Positions 49,630 through 59,700 of a stretch of 64,000 nucleotides of DNA are shown piece after piece. The notes beneath the pieces were generated by a model that worked only from the letters and a program-made list of their open reading frames with translations, did no database searches and was not told the DNA's origin. The position numbers were made by a program, and so were the translations under genes. This DNA is from Saccharothrix sp. Lineage in GTDB: Bacteria > Actinomycetota > Actinomycetes > Mycobacteriales > Pseudonocardiaceae. The stretch is taken from assembly GCF_031180885.1 (NCBI RefSeq), contig NZ_JAPSLK010000042.1:1-64000 (forward strand), written 5' to 3'. Numbering within the stretch: position 1 is the stretch's first letter; each line of letters opens with the position of its first letter.

Positions 49630-49650
49630 CCCGGCGCGCGCAGCGCCGGG
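49630..49650. terminator. Hairpin downstream of trkA-type gene
   Basis: A perfect 8-bp stem (CCCGGCGC / GCGCCGGG) with a GCGCA loop starts 52 nt after the TrkA stop and 142 nt before the antiporter start. It is probably a terminator. No riboswitch fold was recognised in this gap. Confidence 0.45.
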
Positions 49651-49791
49651 CTCCGCGTGCGGTCGGTTTGACGATTCCTTTGCGCGCGCGGTCGGAATCG
49701 GGCAGGCTGTCCGCTCGGAGCGCCGGGAAGCCTGGTCGGCACATGCCTCCGCGACCGCGCGGGGGGTGTAGTCGACCGCGGAGTTCGCTCA

Positions 49792-50997
49792 ATGGCGCTT
49801 GTCCTCGCCTTCGGTGTGGTGCTGCTGATCAGCGTGTCGCTGTCCGGCCTGGCCGCCCGCACCGTGCTGTCCACCGCACTGCTGTTCCTGCTCGCCGGCG
49901 CGCTGATCGGCCAAGGCGGGTTCGGCTGGGTCGACATCCCCTCCAACGGCGCGTTCGTCACCGGCCTGGCCGACCTCGCGCTGTTCACCGTCCTGTTCAC
50001 CGACGGCCAACGCGCCGGCCTGCCCGCCCTGCGCGAAGGTTGGCGGCTCTCCGGTCGGGCGCTGGGCCTGGCCATGCCACTGACCATGATCGGCATCGCG
50101 ATACCCGCGCACTTCCTCGCCGGCCTGGACTGGACGACCGCGCTGCTGGTCGGCGCGATCCTGTCCCCCACCGACCCGGTCTTCGCCTCGGCGATCGTCG
50201 GCCGCGCCGACGTCCCGCTGCGCCTGCGCCGCCTGCTCAACGTCGAGTCCGGGCTCAACGACGGCCTCGCCCTGCCGTTCGTGCTGATCTTCCTGGCCAC
50301 CGCGACCAACAGCGACACCGACTTCGCCACCATCGGCATCGAACTCGTCGCCGGGCTGGCGCTGGGCATCGCGGTGGCGGCCGTGGTCGCGCTGGCCTGG
50401 CGGCTCAAGGCCCTCACCGCCGAACCACGCCTGCAAGCACTGGGACCGCTGGCCATCGGGGTCATCGTCTACGCCGGCTGCCACCTCACCCACGCCAACC
50501 CCTACCTCGCCGCCTTCGCCGCCGGCTCCGCCCTGGCCACCCTCGACCGCGTCACCGCCGAGCACTTCGAACACTTCGGCGACCTGCTCTCCGAAACCAC
50601 GAAGTTCGCCGCCCTGCTCGTGTTCGGCGCGCTCATCACCCCCGAGCGGATCTCCCACCTCACCCTCGGCGACTGGGCGGTGGCGGTCATCGCGATCCTG
50701 CTCGTCCGGCCCGCCGCGATGATGCTGTCCCTGCTGCGCACCCCGCTGCCCGCCCGCGAACGTTCCGTGGCGGCGTGGTTCGGTCCCAAGGGTTTCGCGT
50801 CGGTCGTCTACGTCCTGCTCGCCCTGCAAGCCGGCATACCGGCCGGCGAGCACGTGTTCGACCTCGTCGCCGTCACCATCGCCCTGTCGATCGTGCTGCA
50901 CTCCTCCACCGACGTCCCCGTCGCCAAGGCCCTCGCCGTCGAACCACCGGACAACCTGCCCACCGGCCTGCCCGAAACCACCAGGCGCGAGCCGTGA
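49792..50997 (+). CDS. CPA1-type sodium(potassium)/proton antiporter
   Basis: A 401-residue integral membrane protein with about 12 helices. The ion-translocation motifs SPTDPVFASAIVG and NVESGLNDGLALP are characteristic of CPA1 (NhaP-like) antiporters, and FGPKGFASVVYVLLALQ lies near the C-terminus. It exchanges Na+ or K+ for protons across the cytoplasmic membrane. It follows the RCK gene in the same orientation, consistent with cation homeostasis. The start is ATG 49792. Its stop overlaps the next gene's GTG. Confidence 0.92.
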   Translation: MALVLAFGVVLLISVSLSGLAARTVLSTALLFLLAGALIGQGGFGWVDIPSNGAFVTGLADLALFTVLFTDGQRAGLPALREGWRLSGRALGLAMPLTMIGIAIPAHFLAGLDWTTALLVGAILSPTDPVFASAIVGRADVPLRLRRLLNVESGLNDGLALPFVLIFLATATNSDTDFATIGIELVAGLALGIAVAAVVALAWRLKALTAEPRLQALGPLAIGVIVYAGCHLTHANPYLAAFAAGSALATLDRVTAEHFEHFGDLLSETTKFAALLVFGALITPERISHLTLGDWAVAVIAILLVRPAAMMLSLLRTPLPARERSVAAWFGPKGFASVVYVLLALQAGIPAGEHVFDLVAVTIALSIVLHSSTDVPVAKALAVEPPDNLPTGLPETTRREP

Positions 50998-51269
50998 ACG
51001 CCACGACGGCGGTGGCGGTCGGCCTGGCGACGCTGATCATGGTGTCCTTCGCCGCCATCCCGCGACACCGGCGGTACGTGCGGCTCGCCGCGGTGCTCGG
51101 CTGGGCCCTGGTGTGGCTCGACGGGAAGCTCACCGGTCACGTCGCCGATCTGCTCGGCCTGCTCGTCACCGCGACGAGCCTTGCGTGCCTGGCTAAGCCG
51201 TGGATCGACCGGAGGCGACACTCCGCCGCCGATCGGCCGACCGGACGGCACGGCAACCGTCGATCATGA
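50994..51269 (+). CDS. Small membrane protein of unknown function
   Basis: A 91-residue protein, translationally coupled to the antiporter (GTGA overlap). It contains two or three hydrophobic helices (VAVGLATLIMVSFAAI, YVRLAAVLGWALVWLDG, VADLLGLLVTATSLACLA) and a basic tail. I do not recognise the family. Its tight coupling suggests a role as an accessory to the antiporter. Confidence 0.6.
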   Translation: MNATTAVAVGLATLIMVSFAAIPRHRRYVRLAAVLGWALVWLDGKLTGHVADLLGLLVTATSLACLAKPWIDRRRHSAADRPTGRHGNRRS

Positions 51270-51348
51270 GCGAACCCGAAGGCCCGAACCTCAAGCCTTC
51301 CCAAAGAAGTCTTGCCGCGAAGGGGTCGATGCGGTCCACTGCGCGCCC

Positions 51349-52920
51349 ATGACCACGAGTCCACCACCAGAGCCCTCGACGACGGTGCTGGCCGCCGAGG
51401 GCGGCACGCTCTCCTCGATCGAGGAGGCGATCAACAGCACGTTCACGCCCGTGTCCGAGGCGCTGTCGTCGTTCATCTTCGCCCAGATCACAGTGTTCGG
51501 GGTGACCTTCCCCTGGATCGTGGGCTGGCTGGTCGTCGCCGCCGCGATCTTCACCGCCTACTTCGGGGTGATCCAGCTGCGCGGCTTCGGCACCGCGCTG
51601 CGGATCGTGCGCGGCAAGCACAGCAAGCCCGACGACCCGGGCGAGATCAGCCACTTCCAGGCGCTCAGCTCGGCGGTGTCCGGCACGGTCGGGTTGGGCA
51701 ACATCGCGGGCGTCGGCGTCGCGGTGACCATCGGCGGCGCCGGCGCGACGTTCTGGATGATCCTGTGCGGCCTGCTGGGCATGTGCACGAAGTTCGTCGA
51801 GTGCACCCTCGGCGTGAAGTACCGGGACGTGCACCCCGACGGATCGGTGTCCGGCGGCCCGATGCACTACCTGCGCAAGGGGATCGCCGAACGGTTCCCC
51901 AACGCGGCGGGCAAGGCGGTCGGCCGCGTGCTGGCCACCGCCGCGGCCGTCATGATCCTGTTCTTCGGGATCGCGGGCGGCAACATGTTCCAGGCCAACC
52001 AGACCTTCGCGCAGCTGCGCACCGTGACCGGCGGCGACGAGGGCGTGCTGGGCAGCGACGGCGCGGCACTGGTCGTCGGCATCGTGCTGGCGGTGGTCGT
52101 CGGCCTGGTGATCCTGGGCGGCATCAAGTCGATCGGCAAGGTCACCGGGCGCCTCGTGCCCGCGATGGCGATCATCTACGTGTCGGCGTGCCTCGTCGTC
52201 ATCCTGCTCAACATCACCACGATCCCCGCCGCCATCGGCGAGATCGTCACCGGCGCGTTCAGCGCCGACAGCGTCGCGGGAGGCGCTGTCGGCGCCCTGA
52301 TCGTCGGGTTCCAGCGGGCGGCGTTCTCCAACGAGGCGGGCCTGGGGTCGGCGTCGATCGCGCACTCCGCGGTGAAGACCCGCCGGCCGGTCACCGAGGG
52401 GTACGTGGCGCTGCTGGAGCCGTTCATCGACACCGTCGTCATCTGCACCATGACGGCGTTGACGATCGTCATCGCCCAGACGCAGTTCTGGCGCGACGCC
52501 CAGGCCACGTTCGCCGCTGGCGGCCCGCGCCCGGACGGCGTCACGGTCACGTCCGAGTCCTTCGGCACGGTGCTGCCGTGGTTCCCCTACGTGCTGACCG
52601 TGGCCGTGGTGCTGTTCGCCGTCTCCACCATCATCACGTGGAGCTACTACGGCGAGAAGTCGTGGACCTACCTGTTCGGCAAGTCCAAGGGCAGTGAGAT
52701 GACCTACCGGATCATCTTCTGCCTGTTCACGGTCGTGGGCTCGGTGCTCACGCTGGGCAGCGTGCTCGACTTCGCCGACGCCGTGCTGTTCGCACTGGCC
52801 CTGTTCAACATCATCGGCCTGTACCTGCTCGCTCCGGTCGTCAAGCGGGAGCTGGTCGAGTTCCGCGCATACCTCAAGAGCGGGCGCGTGGAAGACGAGA
52901 CCGCCGTCGAGGCCAAGTGA
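51349..52920 (+). CDS. AGCS-family sodium:alanine symporter
   Basis: A 523-residue membrane protein with about 11 helices. Family motifs are LSSAVSGTVGLGNIAGVGVA (substrate/sodium site), GGPMHYLRKGI, FSNEAGLGSASIAHSA and TIITWSYYGEKSW. It imports alanine or glycine with sodium. It follows the antiporter gene in the same direction after a 79-bp gap, which might reflect shared sodium cycling. ATG 51349 gives an N-terminal extension of ~60 residues before the core; a shorter start cannot be excluded. Confidence 0.93.
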   Translation: MTTSPPPEPSTTVLAAEGGTLSSIEEAINSTFTPVSEALSSFIFAQITVFGVTFPWIVGWLVVAAAIFTAYFGVIQLRGFGTALRIVRGKHSKPDDPGEISHFQALSSAVSGTVGLGNIAGVGVAVTIGGAGATFWMILCGLLGMCTKFVECTLGVKYRDVHPDGSVSGGPMHYLRKGIAERFPNAAGKAVGRVLATAAAVMILFFGIAGGNMFQANQTFAQLRTVTGGDEGVLGSDGAALVVGIVLAVVVGLVILGGIKSIGKVTGRLVPAMAIIYVSACLVVILLNITTIPAAIGEIVTGAFSADSVAGGAVGALIVGFQRAAFSNEAGLGSASIAHSAVKTRRPVTEGYVALLEPFIDTVVICTMTALTIVIAQTQFWRDAQATFAAGGPRPDGVTVTSESFGTVLPWFPYVLTVAVVLFAVSTIITWSYYGEKSWTYLFGKSKGSEMTYRIIFCLFTVVGSVLTLGSVLDFADAVLFALALFNIIGLYLLAPVVKRELVEFRAYLKSGRVEDETAVEAK

Positions 52921-52923
52921 ACC

Positions 52924-52959
52924 GCGGGGGGTGGTCCAAGGGCGTGGATCACCCCCCGC
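52924..52959 (+). terminator. Hairpin terminator of the AGCS symporter gene
   Basis: A perfect 10-bp stem (GCGGGGGGTG / CACCCCCCGC) with a 16-nt loop begins 4 nt after the symporter stop. The SulP gene converges from the right, with its stop at 53018. Confidence 0.75.
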
Positions 52960-53017
52960 ACCGCCGCGGGCGGGATCGCCCGTTCGGGCAAGCTCGGACG
53001 GACTCCGTGATTCCCGG

Positions 53018-54532
53018 TCACCCCGCCGCTTCTTCGGCGGCGTCCGGTGTCCGCCCGGGCCGGGAGCCGGTCATCCGGCTCTCCAGCACGGTGTCGAGCC
53101 TGCCGAGCTGTTCCTCGGTCGCGAGCGCGGTGAGCCGGTCCTCGACGTGCCGTGGCAGGTCTTTCAGGCCGACGGTGACGCCGGCCTTGTGCGAGTGGTC
53201 GATGAAGGTCAGCAGCGCCTTCGCCCCGGACACGTCCATGTAGTCCACGTTCTCCAGGCTCAGCGACAGCTTCTGCCGCCCATTGCGCAGTTGGGTGAAC
53301 ACGCGGTCGACGGACAGGAACGACAGGGGGCCGTCGATGCGGTAGGTGTCCGCGCCGTCGTGGACCACCGACGCCTTGCGCCGGCGCGACTGCGTGGCGT
53401 GGACGACGAGCCCCAGGGCGACGCCGACCGCGACCGCCGCGGTCAAGTCGACGAGCACGGTGACGACCATCGTCGTGAACATCACGACCACGTCGCCGCG
53501 CGGGGAGACCCGCGCCTTGCGCAGGCTCTCCCAGTCGAACATGCCGATCGCGGTCAGGATCAGGATGCCCGACAGCACCGGCAGCGGGATGTACTGCACA
53601 ACGCCGCCCAGCCCGGCCACCAGCGCGAGCAGGATGACGCTGTGCGTGGCGGCCGACAACCCGGTGCGACCGCCGCTCCTGACGTTGACCACCGACCTGA
53701 CGGTCGCGCCGGCGCTCGCCATGCCGCCGAACAGCCCGCTGGCCATGTTGCCCAACCCCTGGCCGACCAGTTCCTTGTTGCTGCGGTGGCGGTTGCCGGT
53801 GATGTTGTCCATCACCACCGAGGTCAGCAGCGAGTCGATCGAGCCGAGCAGCGCGATGCTGATCGCGGGCAGCACCAGGGTGAGCAGCTGCGAGCCGGTG
53901 ACGTCGGGGATGGCGATCGACGGGATGGCCTCCGGGATGCGGCCGATGTAGTCCACGGCGGAGTTGAGCGGGATCGGCCCCAGCCGCAGGTCGTGCAGCA
54001 GCGAGCCGACGACCTGCGACGCCGCGGTGATGGTCACCAGCGCCACCAGGCTGGCCGGGATCGACTTGACCACGCGGGCGGACAGCAGCATGACCACGAT
54101 CGTGGCCGCCACGACCAGGAAGCTGCGCTGCGCCTGGTCGATCTCGCCGAGGATGATGATCAACGCGATCCCGCCCATGAACCCCGACACCACGGGGTGG
54201 GGGATGTAGCGGATGAGCGACCCGAGCCGGCAGACCCCGAACAGGATCTGGAACGCGCCCGCCATGACGAACGCGAGGAAAGCGCCTTGCAGGCCGTGCG
54301 CGGCGATCACCCCGGTGGCGACGACGGTGATCGGACCGGTCGGGCCGGTCACCTGGGCGGGCGTGCCACCGAACACCGCCGCGAAGAAACCCGCGAAGAT
54401 CGCGCCGTACAGCCCGACGAGCGCACCCTCGGAGGTGCCGGTCGCGGTGACGCCGAAGGCGATGGCCAGCGGCAGCGCGACGACGGCCACCGTCAGACCG
54501 GAAAGCACCTCTCTGATGACGCGTTGGATCAT
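53018..54532 (-). CDS. SulP-family anion transporter with STAS domain
   Basis: A 504-residue SLC26/SulP protein. About 12-14 helices include GVTATGTSEGALVGLYGAIF, the FGGTPAQVTGPTGPITVVAT anion-site region and PHPVVSGFMGGIALII. A C-terminal STAS domain (residues ~400-485) contains LSLENVDYMDVSGAKALLTF. SulP proteins move sulfate, bicarbonate or dicarboxylates, often with Na+ or H+. No carbonic anhydrase gene is adjacent, so the substrate is open. The start is ATG 54532, with GAGGGGAGCCC upstream. Confidence 0.93.
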   Translation of the reverse strand: MIQRVIREVLSGLTVAVVALPLAIAFGVTATGTSEGALVGLYGAIFAGFFAAVFGGTPAQVTGPTGPITVVATGVIAAHGLQGAFLAFVMAGAFQILFGVCRLGSLIRYIPHPVVSGFMGGIALIIILGEIDQAQRSFLVVAATIVVMLLSARVVKSIPASLVALVTITAASQVVGSLLHDLRLGPIPLNSAVDYIGRIPEAIPSIAIPDVTGSQLLTLVLPAISIALLGSIDSLLTSVVMDNITGNRHRSNKELVGQGLGNMASGLFGGMASAGATVRSVVNVRSGGRTGLSAATHSVILLALVAGLGGVVQYIPLPVLSGILILTAIGMFDWESLRKARVSPRGDVVVMFTTMVVTVLVDLTAAVAVGVALGLVVHATQSRRRKASVVHDGADTYRIDGPLSFLSVDRVFTQLRNGRQKLSLSLENVDYMDVSGAKALLTFIDHSHKAGVTVGLKDLPRHVEDRLTALATEEQLGRLDTVLESRMTGSRPGRTPDAAEEAAG

Positions 54533-55376
54533 GGGCTCCCCTCGCTCCCGACAGCCTCGTGCACGCACAGTGAGCGGCTGCCGATCGGACTCCCCTACCT
54601 CGTGATCTCCAACGTGTCGCAAAGTGTTAGTAAAGGCAAGGTCAAGGACCCTGATGGATGAGCCGGCCGGACACGGTTGCCGAGCGTCGCCGAGCAAGCG
54701 CCCACCGTGTCACAGCTTCCCGCGACCGCCTACTGAGCAGGCAAAACGCGGTATTCGACGTGGACCACGTGGCGTGCCGGCGAGGTGGCCGAGATCTTCG
54801 GGATCTCGTCGTCGCGAGCGCCCGAGGTGACCGGAGACACACGGTCTGTGTTCACTCGCAAGCACGATGTTACCTGTATCGGTGAAGCCGCGCCCGTCGG
54901 GGCGGACGAGTTGAGCACGAGACGTGAGCACAACGCGTGATCGCCGACCGGACTCCCCCTGCTCGGACGAGCCGGGCTGCGGGCATCGTCGCCAGGCGCT
55001 CGTCGGGCCAAGGGGGACGCCGGTCGTCCGCGGGAAGCCGGAGCAGGAGATCGTCGCCGACGCCGGCGGCCACCCGCCCCGGACCCGGCAGCCCGCCCGC
55101 TCTCGTGGGTGTCGCGATCAGTCGGTGCGCGAGGGGTCCCGGTCGTGGGCGGTCCACAGCAGCGCGAGGCCGACGAAGTGCACGAGCGCCCCGCCGACCA
55201 CACCGCCCGCCACGGCGGACGACCAGTGCGGTCCGGCGACCACCGCCCGGGCGGCGGAGGAGTCGGCCGACCTGGCTGGTCGCGCCGTCGCCGCGTGGCC
55301 GAAGACCGCGCCCGGGTGGACGCCGGCCGCTGGCCGATCCGGCTTCCGGTGGGGCCATCGCCGGCGTGACGGCTGG
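54533..55376. other. Intergenic stretch without a supported gene
   Basis: No firm gene. An AT-richer part at 54600-54660 (TTGACC-like -35 reading left) probably holds the SulP promoter. A 41-codon minus-strand frame (55118-55243, from GTG) encodes a single hydrophobic helix (AVAGGVVGGALVHFVGLALL) and may be a small membrane protein, or a remnant, with no ribosome binding site. Confidence 0.4.
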
Positions 55377-55742
55377 TCAGGGCTGCCGGGTGCCGAGCTC
55401 GCCGGCGGAGGGGGACGGGGCTGTCGAAGCGGCCGCGTCCGTCGGACGACGCGGAGGCGGCACCGGCGCGACGTGAGCCGACTGGTTGCGATCCCCGGGA
55501 CCGGACGGCGGCTGGGCCACCGCGGCCCGGTACAGGACCACCAGACCGAGGGCCGCGGCCGAACACAGCGCGGCGGCGACACAAGGCCAGACCAGGCGGT
55601 CGCGGGAAGCGATCGCCACGTTGGTCACCGCGACTCCGGCGAACGCCCCGATGAGGATCCTCAACACGGCGGGTGAAGCGACGTCGTCACGACCGCCGGG
55701 TCTGAGTGGACGATCGCCTTGGTCAGGTGTGCGGGTGCTCAT
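55377..55742 (-). CDS. Small membrane protein of unknown function
   Basis: A 121-residue protein from ATG 55742. A polar N-terminus (~25 residues) precedes two hydrophobic helices (LRILIGAFAGVAVTNVAIA and WPCVAAALCSAAALGLVVLY), then a Pro/Ala/Ser-rich tail. Codon use is consistent with the neighbourhood (GC-rich third positions). No family is recognised and there is no obvious operon partner, except possibly a small helix-encoding frame downstream (55118-55243). Confidence 0.5.
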   Translation of the reverse strand: MSTRTPDQGDRPLRPGGRDDVASPAVLRILIGAFAGVAVTNVAIASRDRLVWPCVAAALCSAAALGLVVLYRAAVAQPPSGPGDRNQSAHVAPVPPPRRPTDAAASTAPSPSAGELGTRQP

Positions 55743-56461
55743 GGCCGCCTCCACGTGGTCGCATCGACAACGAGCCGACCAGGCTTCCCGGCACACCATG
55801 ACCACCCTGCTCTGGACCGGCGGTCAACGACCTCAGCCTAGCGTCTCCCCCTGATGTACCTCATCTCGTTCATCCATCGGTGCGGCAACACCGGCTGCGT
55901 AGCTACGCTCACGGACACCGTGCTGCCCCACGGGCGACCGTGCACGGCTCTCGCCCCAGGGACCGAGCGCGAGCGTGCCCTCGCACACCTCCACGAGGCA
56001 GGTGCCCACCAATCCGGCGAGGGCGCCGTTGTCGTGGCAGTGGTCGCGACGCGCGATCACCGCCGGCGCGGCCTGGATGGCCATTTTTAGGTCCGGGCAC
56101 CCGCGGCCGTCCGGATCCGGTGAAGTCCGGTTCCGGCGCGGCGGTGCGGATGAAGGGGGTGCGGATGAAGGGGGCCAGGGCCCTCCACGACGGTGGGGTG
56201 GTCGCGCGGCGAGGCGTTCACGGGCGTCGGGCCAGGGCCGGGTTCGACCACTTCGGAGGAGTCCGGCCCCGGACGACCAGGCAGCGGCTCGCGCTCGGAC
56301 TGCCGCGAAAGGCCCGCGGTCCCCGGCGGGGAGGTGCTCATGCAGCTGCTCCCAGGCGGTCAAACATCACCGCGAAACGGACGCCGCGATTACTCCGTTC
56401 GACCCCTGTGGTGTGTGTAAGGCGTTAGTTAGCGTCCCTGATGCGTGCGCTGGGTGGCTAG
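55743..56461. other. Intergenic stretch without a supported gene
   Basis: Short frames occur on both strands (for example 55854-56090 rightward) but none has convincing sequence or a ribosome binding site. A direct 15-bp duplication (GTGCGGATGAAGGGG at 56144-56158 and 56159-56173) is present. From about 56390 onward the base composition is less GC-rich, which may mark the upstream region of the RHS gene. Confidence 0.4.
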
Positions 56462-56499
56462 GTGATCACCGAGGGGGGTGATCGACACTCGGTGATCAC
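56462..56499. promoter_or_regulatory. Inverted repeat upstream of the RHS gene
   Basis: GTGATCACCGAG (56462-56473) and CTCGGTGATCAC (56488-56499) form a perfect 12-bp inverted repeat around a 14-nt loop, which itself contains another GGTGATC. It could be a terminator or an operator. The RHS start is about 300 nt downstream. Confidence 0.5.
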
Positions 56500-56797
56500 G
56501 TTTAAGGGGGGCCGTGCGTGTGCCGCGTGCTGTGAGGCTGTTACGCAGATTGGTGGTCCGGGGTTCATCCACCAGGCGCTGTTCGGGCGTCCTCTCGCCC
56601 CCTGCGCTGGTCAAGGCGACCGTCTGACCACCTGATCTTCGCGCCATTTCGCCTGAGGGTCCACTCCCAGGCTGTTCCGTGTCGGCTCCCGCCGCGCTGT
56701 CGGTTTTCCTTGCACCGCGCGGTAGTGCCGACAACGGCCCCTGCCCTCGTCGTGTTCAGCCGACGAATCGCGTCATTCCTCGTGTCCGGGAGTTCGC

Positions 56798-59700
56798 ATG
56801 AAACTGTCTGGTGTCAGGCGGGACAGACCCGCCCGGAGACCCGGTGGGAGATCGCCGGTCGCCGTGGTGACGGCCGCCGTGTTGGTCGCCTCCTTGATGG
56901 AGGCGGTGCCCGCCGTGGCCACCGCCCAACCGTCGCCGTCGCACGACCCCCGTCAACTGTCGTCGTGGCCGACTCCGGCCCAGCAGGGGCGTGAGCACGC
57001 CTCGCCGACGGCCGCGGGTGACTTCCGCCCGTTGATGGGCGCCGAGTCCGGTGGGGTCCGGGCGAGTTCGAAGTTCGACGCGAAGTCGTCGCGCGAGGTC
57101 GGGCGGGCCGAGAAGTCGGTCGACTACGTCAACTCCGACGGCACCCGCTCCACGGTGCTGTCGAAGGTCCCGCTCAGCTTCCGGGACGACACGGGCGCTT
57201 GGCGGCCGGTGCAGACCAAGCTGGCCGAGGACCGGGTGTCGAAGCGGGCCCGGGTCGAGGCGCACGGGCTGCGGCCGGAGTTCGCGCCGTCCGCCGACGA
57301 CCCAGGCCTGGTGACGCTGGGCCCGGCCGGCTCGCGCGTCACGATCGCGATGGAAGGCGCAGGGCGCGCGTCGAGGCAGGTCAAGGACTCGAAGGCGACG
57401 TATGTGGACGTGCTGCCGGACACCGACTTGGAGTACGAGGTCGAGCCGGGCGGCGTGAAGGAGTCCATCATCGTCAAGAAGGCGTCGGCGGCCAGGGGCA
57501 GCTGGGTCTTCCGGATGGACACCGGCAAGCTCACCCCGGAGCTCAAGGACGACGGGGTCGTGCTCAAGGACCCGTCGGGCGCGGTCGTCGCGGCGCTGCC
57601 GCCGATCGTGGCGTGGGACTCGGCGGGCAGCGCGGAGCGCAACGAGCCACCGGCGCAGACCGGCGGCACCTACGGCTTGCGGCAGGACGGGAAGTCCTGG
57701 CTGCTGACGGTGTCGGTGGACAAGGCGTGGCTGGACGACAGGTCGCGGGTGTACCCGGTGGTGGTCGACCCGACCTACACCTACGGGTTCAACAACGACG
57801 ACGAGTCCAGGGCCTACAAGTCCGACGGCTACCAGTGCACCAACTGCGGCATCGCGGTGGGCAACTCCCGTTCGGGCCCCGGCGGTGGCAACACGTTCTG
57901 GCGCACCGCGTTCCGGTACGACTTCAACCCGCTGTTCGGCAAGAACGTGGTCGGCGCGCGCCTGGACTTCTGGCGCAACGCCCAGACCGGCTCCATGCTG
58001 TCCTGGGACTCCCACCTGTTCCACGCGTCCGCGCTGAACTTCAACGGCATCGGCCAGCACCTGGCGTCCGCGCCGATCGGCGACCGCGGCTCCATGCAGT
58101 CCAAGGCGTTCACCGACTTCGTCGCCGGCCGCGTCGCGGCTCGGGACAACAGCGCCTGGTTCATGGTCACCGGTGGCGAGACCGACGCCTGGTCCTACAA
58201 GAACATGCAGATCAACCTGATCGTCGACCACGGCACCGCACCGCCCGCGACCACGCTGGTGAGCCCGGCCGAAGGCAGCGTGATCACCAACCTGACGCCG
58301 ACGCTGTCGGTCAGCCCGGTGTCCAACCCGTCCGGTGACGGCACGTTGTACTGCTTCAAGGTCGCCACCGGCCCCGACGCGCAGTCCGGCATCGTGGTCG
58401 ACTCCGGCTGCATCACGAGCAACACCTGGACCGTCCCGCCCGGTGTGCTCACCGACGGCGCCACCTACACCTGGACGGTGCTCACCGCGCTCAGCGGCGG
58501 CGTGACCACCACGAACCCCGGGTGGGTGGGCCGCTTCAAGGTCGACCAGCGCATCGGCGCCGCAGGCCCGTCCCCGGAGGACACCGTCGGGCCGGTGACG
58601 GTGAACCTGGCCAACGGCAACGTCCACACGGTGGTCAACGGGCCGAGCTACAACACGGTCGCGGGCTCGTCGGGGCTGACGTTCACCTACAACTCGCAGG
58701 CCAAGGAACCCTTCGGGCTCCGCGCGTCCTACTTCAACGACACCACCCGCTCCGGCACGCCCGACGCGAACCCGGTGCTGGTGCGCAACGAGGCCCAGGT
58801 CAACGCCGACTGGGGCACCGAGTCCGTCTTCGGCCCCGCACTGGGGCAGGACTGGTTCGTGGGTCGCTGGGAGGGCTTCTTCCAGGTCCCCGTGGCCGGC
58901 ACCTACCACTTCGGTGGTGTGCACGCCAACGGCGCCAAGATCTGGGTCAACAACCAGTTGGTCTACAACAACCCCAACACCTCGGACGTCAACTTCGCCC
59001 TGACGGGCCAGAACGGCCCGGTCACCGAGATCGCCCTGACCGCGGGCCAGCGGGTGCCGATCAAGGCCGAGCTGTACCACTCCACCGGCCCGGCGCGGAT
59101 GAAGCTGTTCGTGCAGACCAACGAGGCGGGCGCCAAGGCGGTGCCGCCGCAGGTCGTCCCGGCCTCGTGGCTGTACACCCAGGAGCTGCCCGTGCTGCCG
59201 ACCGGCTGGCAGCTCAGCGCCAACACGACCGGCGGCGGCCTGGGCTACGCGAAGGCGCAGGTGCAGGACCAGTCGATCGTCCTGACCGACGCCTCCGGCA
59301 CCAAGCACACCTGGACCAAGACCGGGACCGGCACCTACAAACCGCCCTCCGGCGACGACGGCGTCCTGGGCCTGGACACCAGCGGCAAGATCACGCTGCA
59401 CGAGGGCGGCGAGGTCTACACGTTCAACGCCGACGGCACCCTGGCTGCCAAGTCCTCGGTCGTCGACAGCCGCAAGCCCGCGGCGAACGTGATGAGCTGG
59501 AACGGCCCGCCGTCCCGGCTGGCGCAGATCACCGACCCCGTCTCGCAGCGCTCGCACCGCCTGTTCTACAACCGCCCCGGTGACGACTGCTACGCGGGCC
59601 GCACACCGCCCCCTGGCTCGGACGCGCTGCCCCCGTCGCAGATGCTGTGCCGCATCCAGTACTGGGACGGCAAGCAAACGCTGCTCTGGTACCGCGGCGG

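Noticed and set aside
49578-49791. c-di-AMP (ydaO-type) riboswitch upstream of the antiporter
   Set aside because: Only one simple GC hairpin is seen; the conserved ydaO motifs are not recognisable.
55854-56090. 78-codon plus-strand ORF
   Set aside because: No ribosome binding site, no recognisable family, and codon pattern unlike neighbouring genes.
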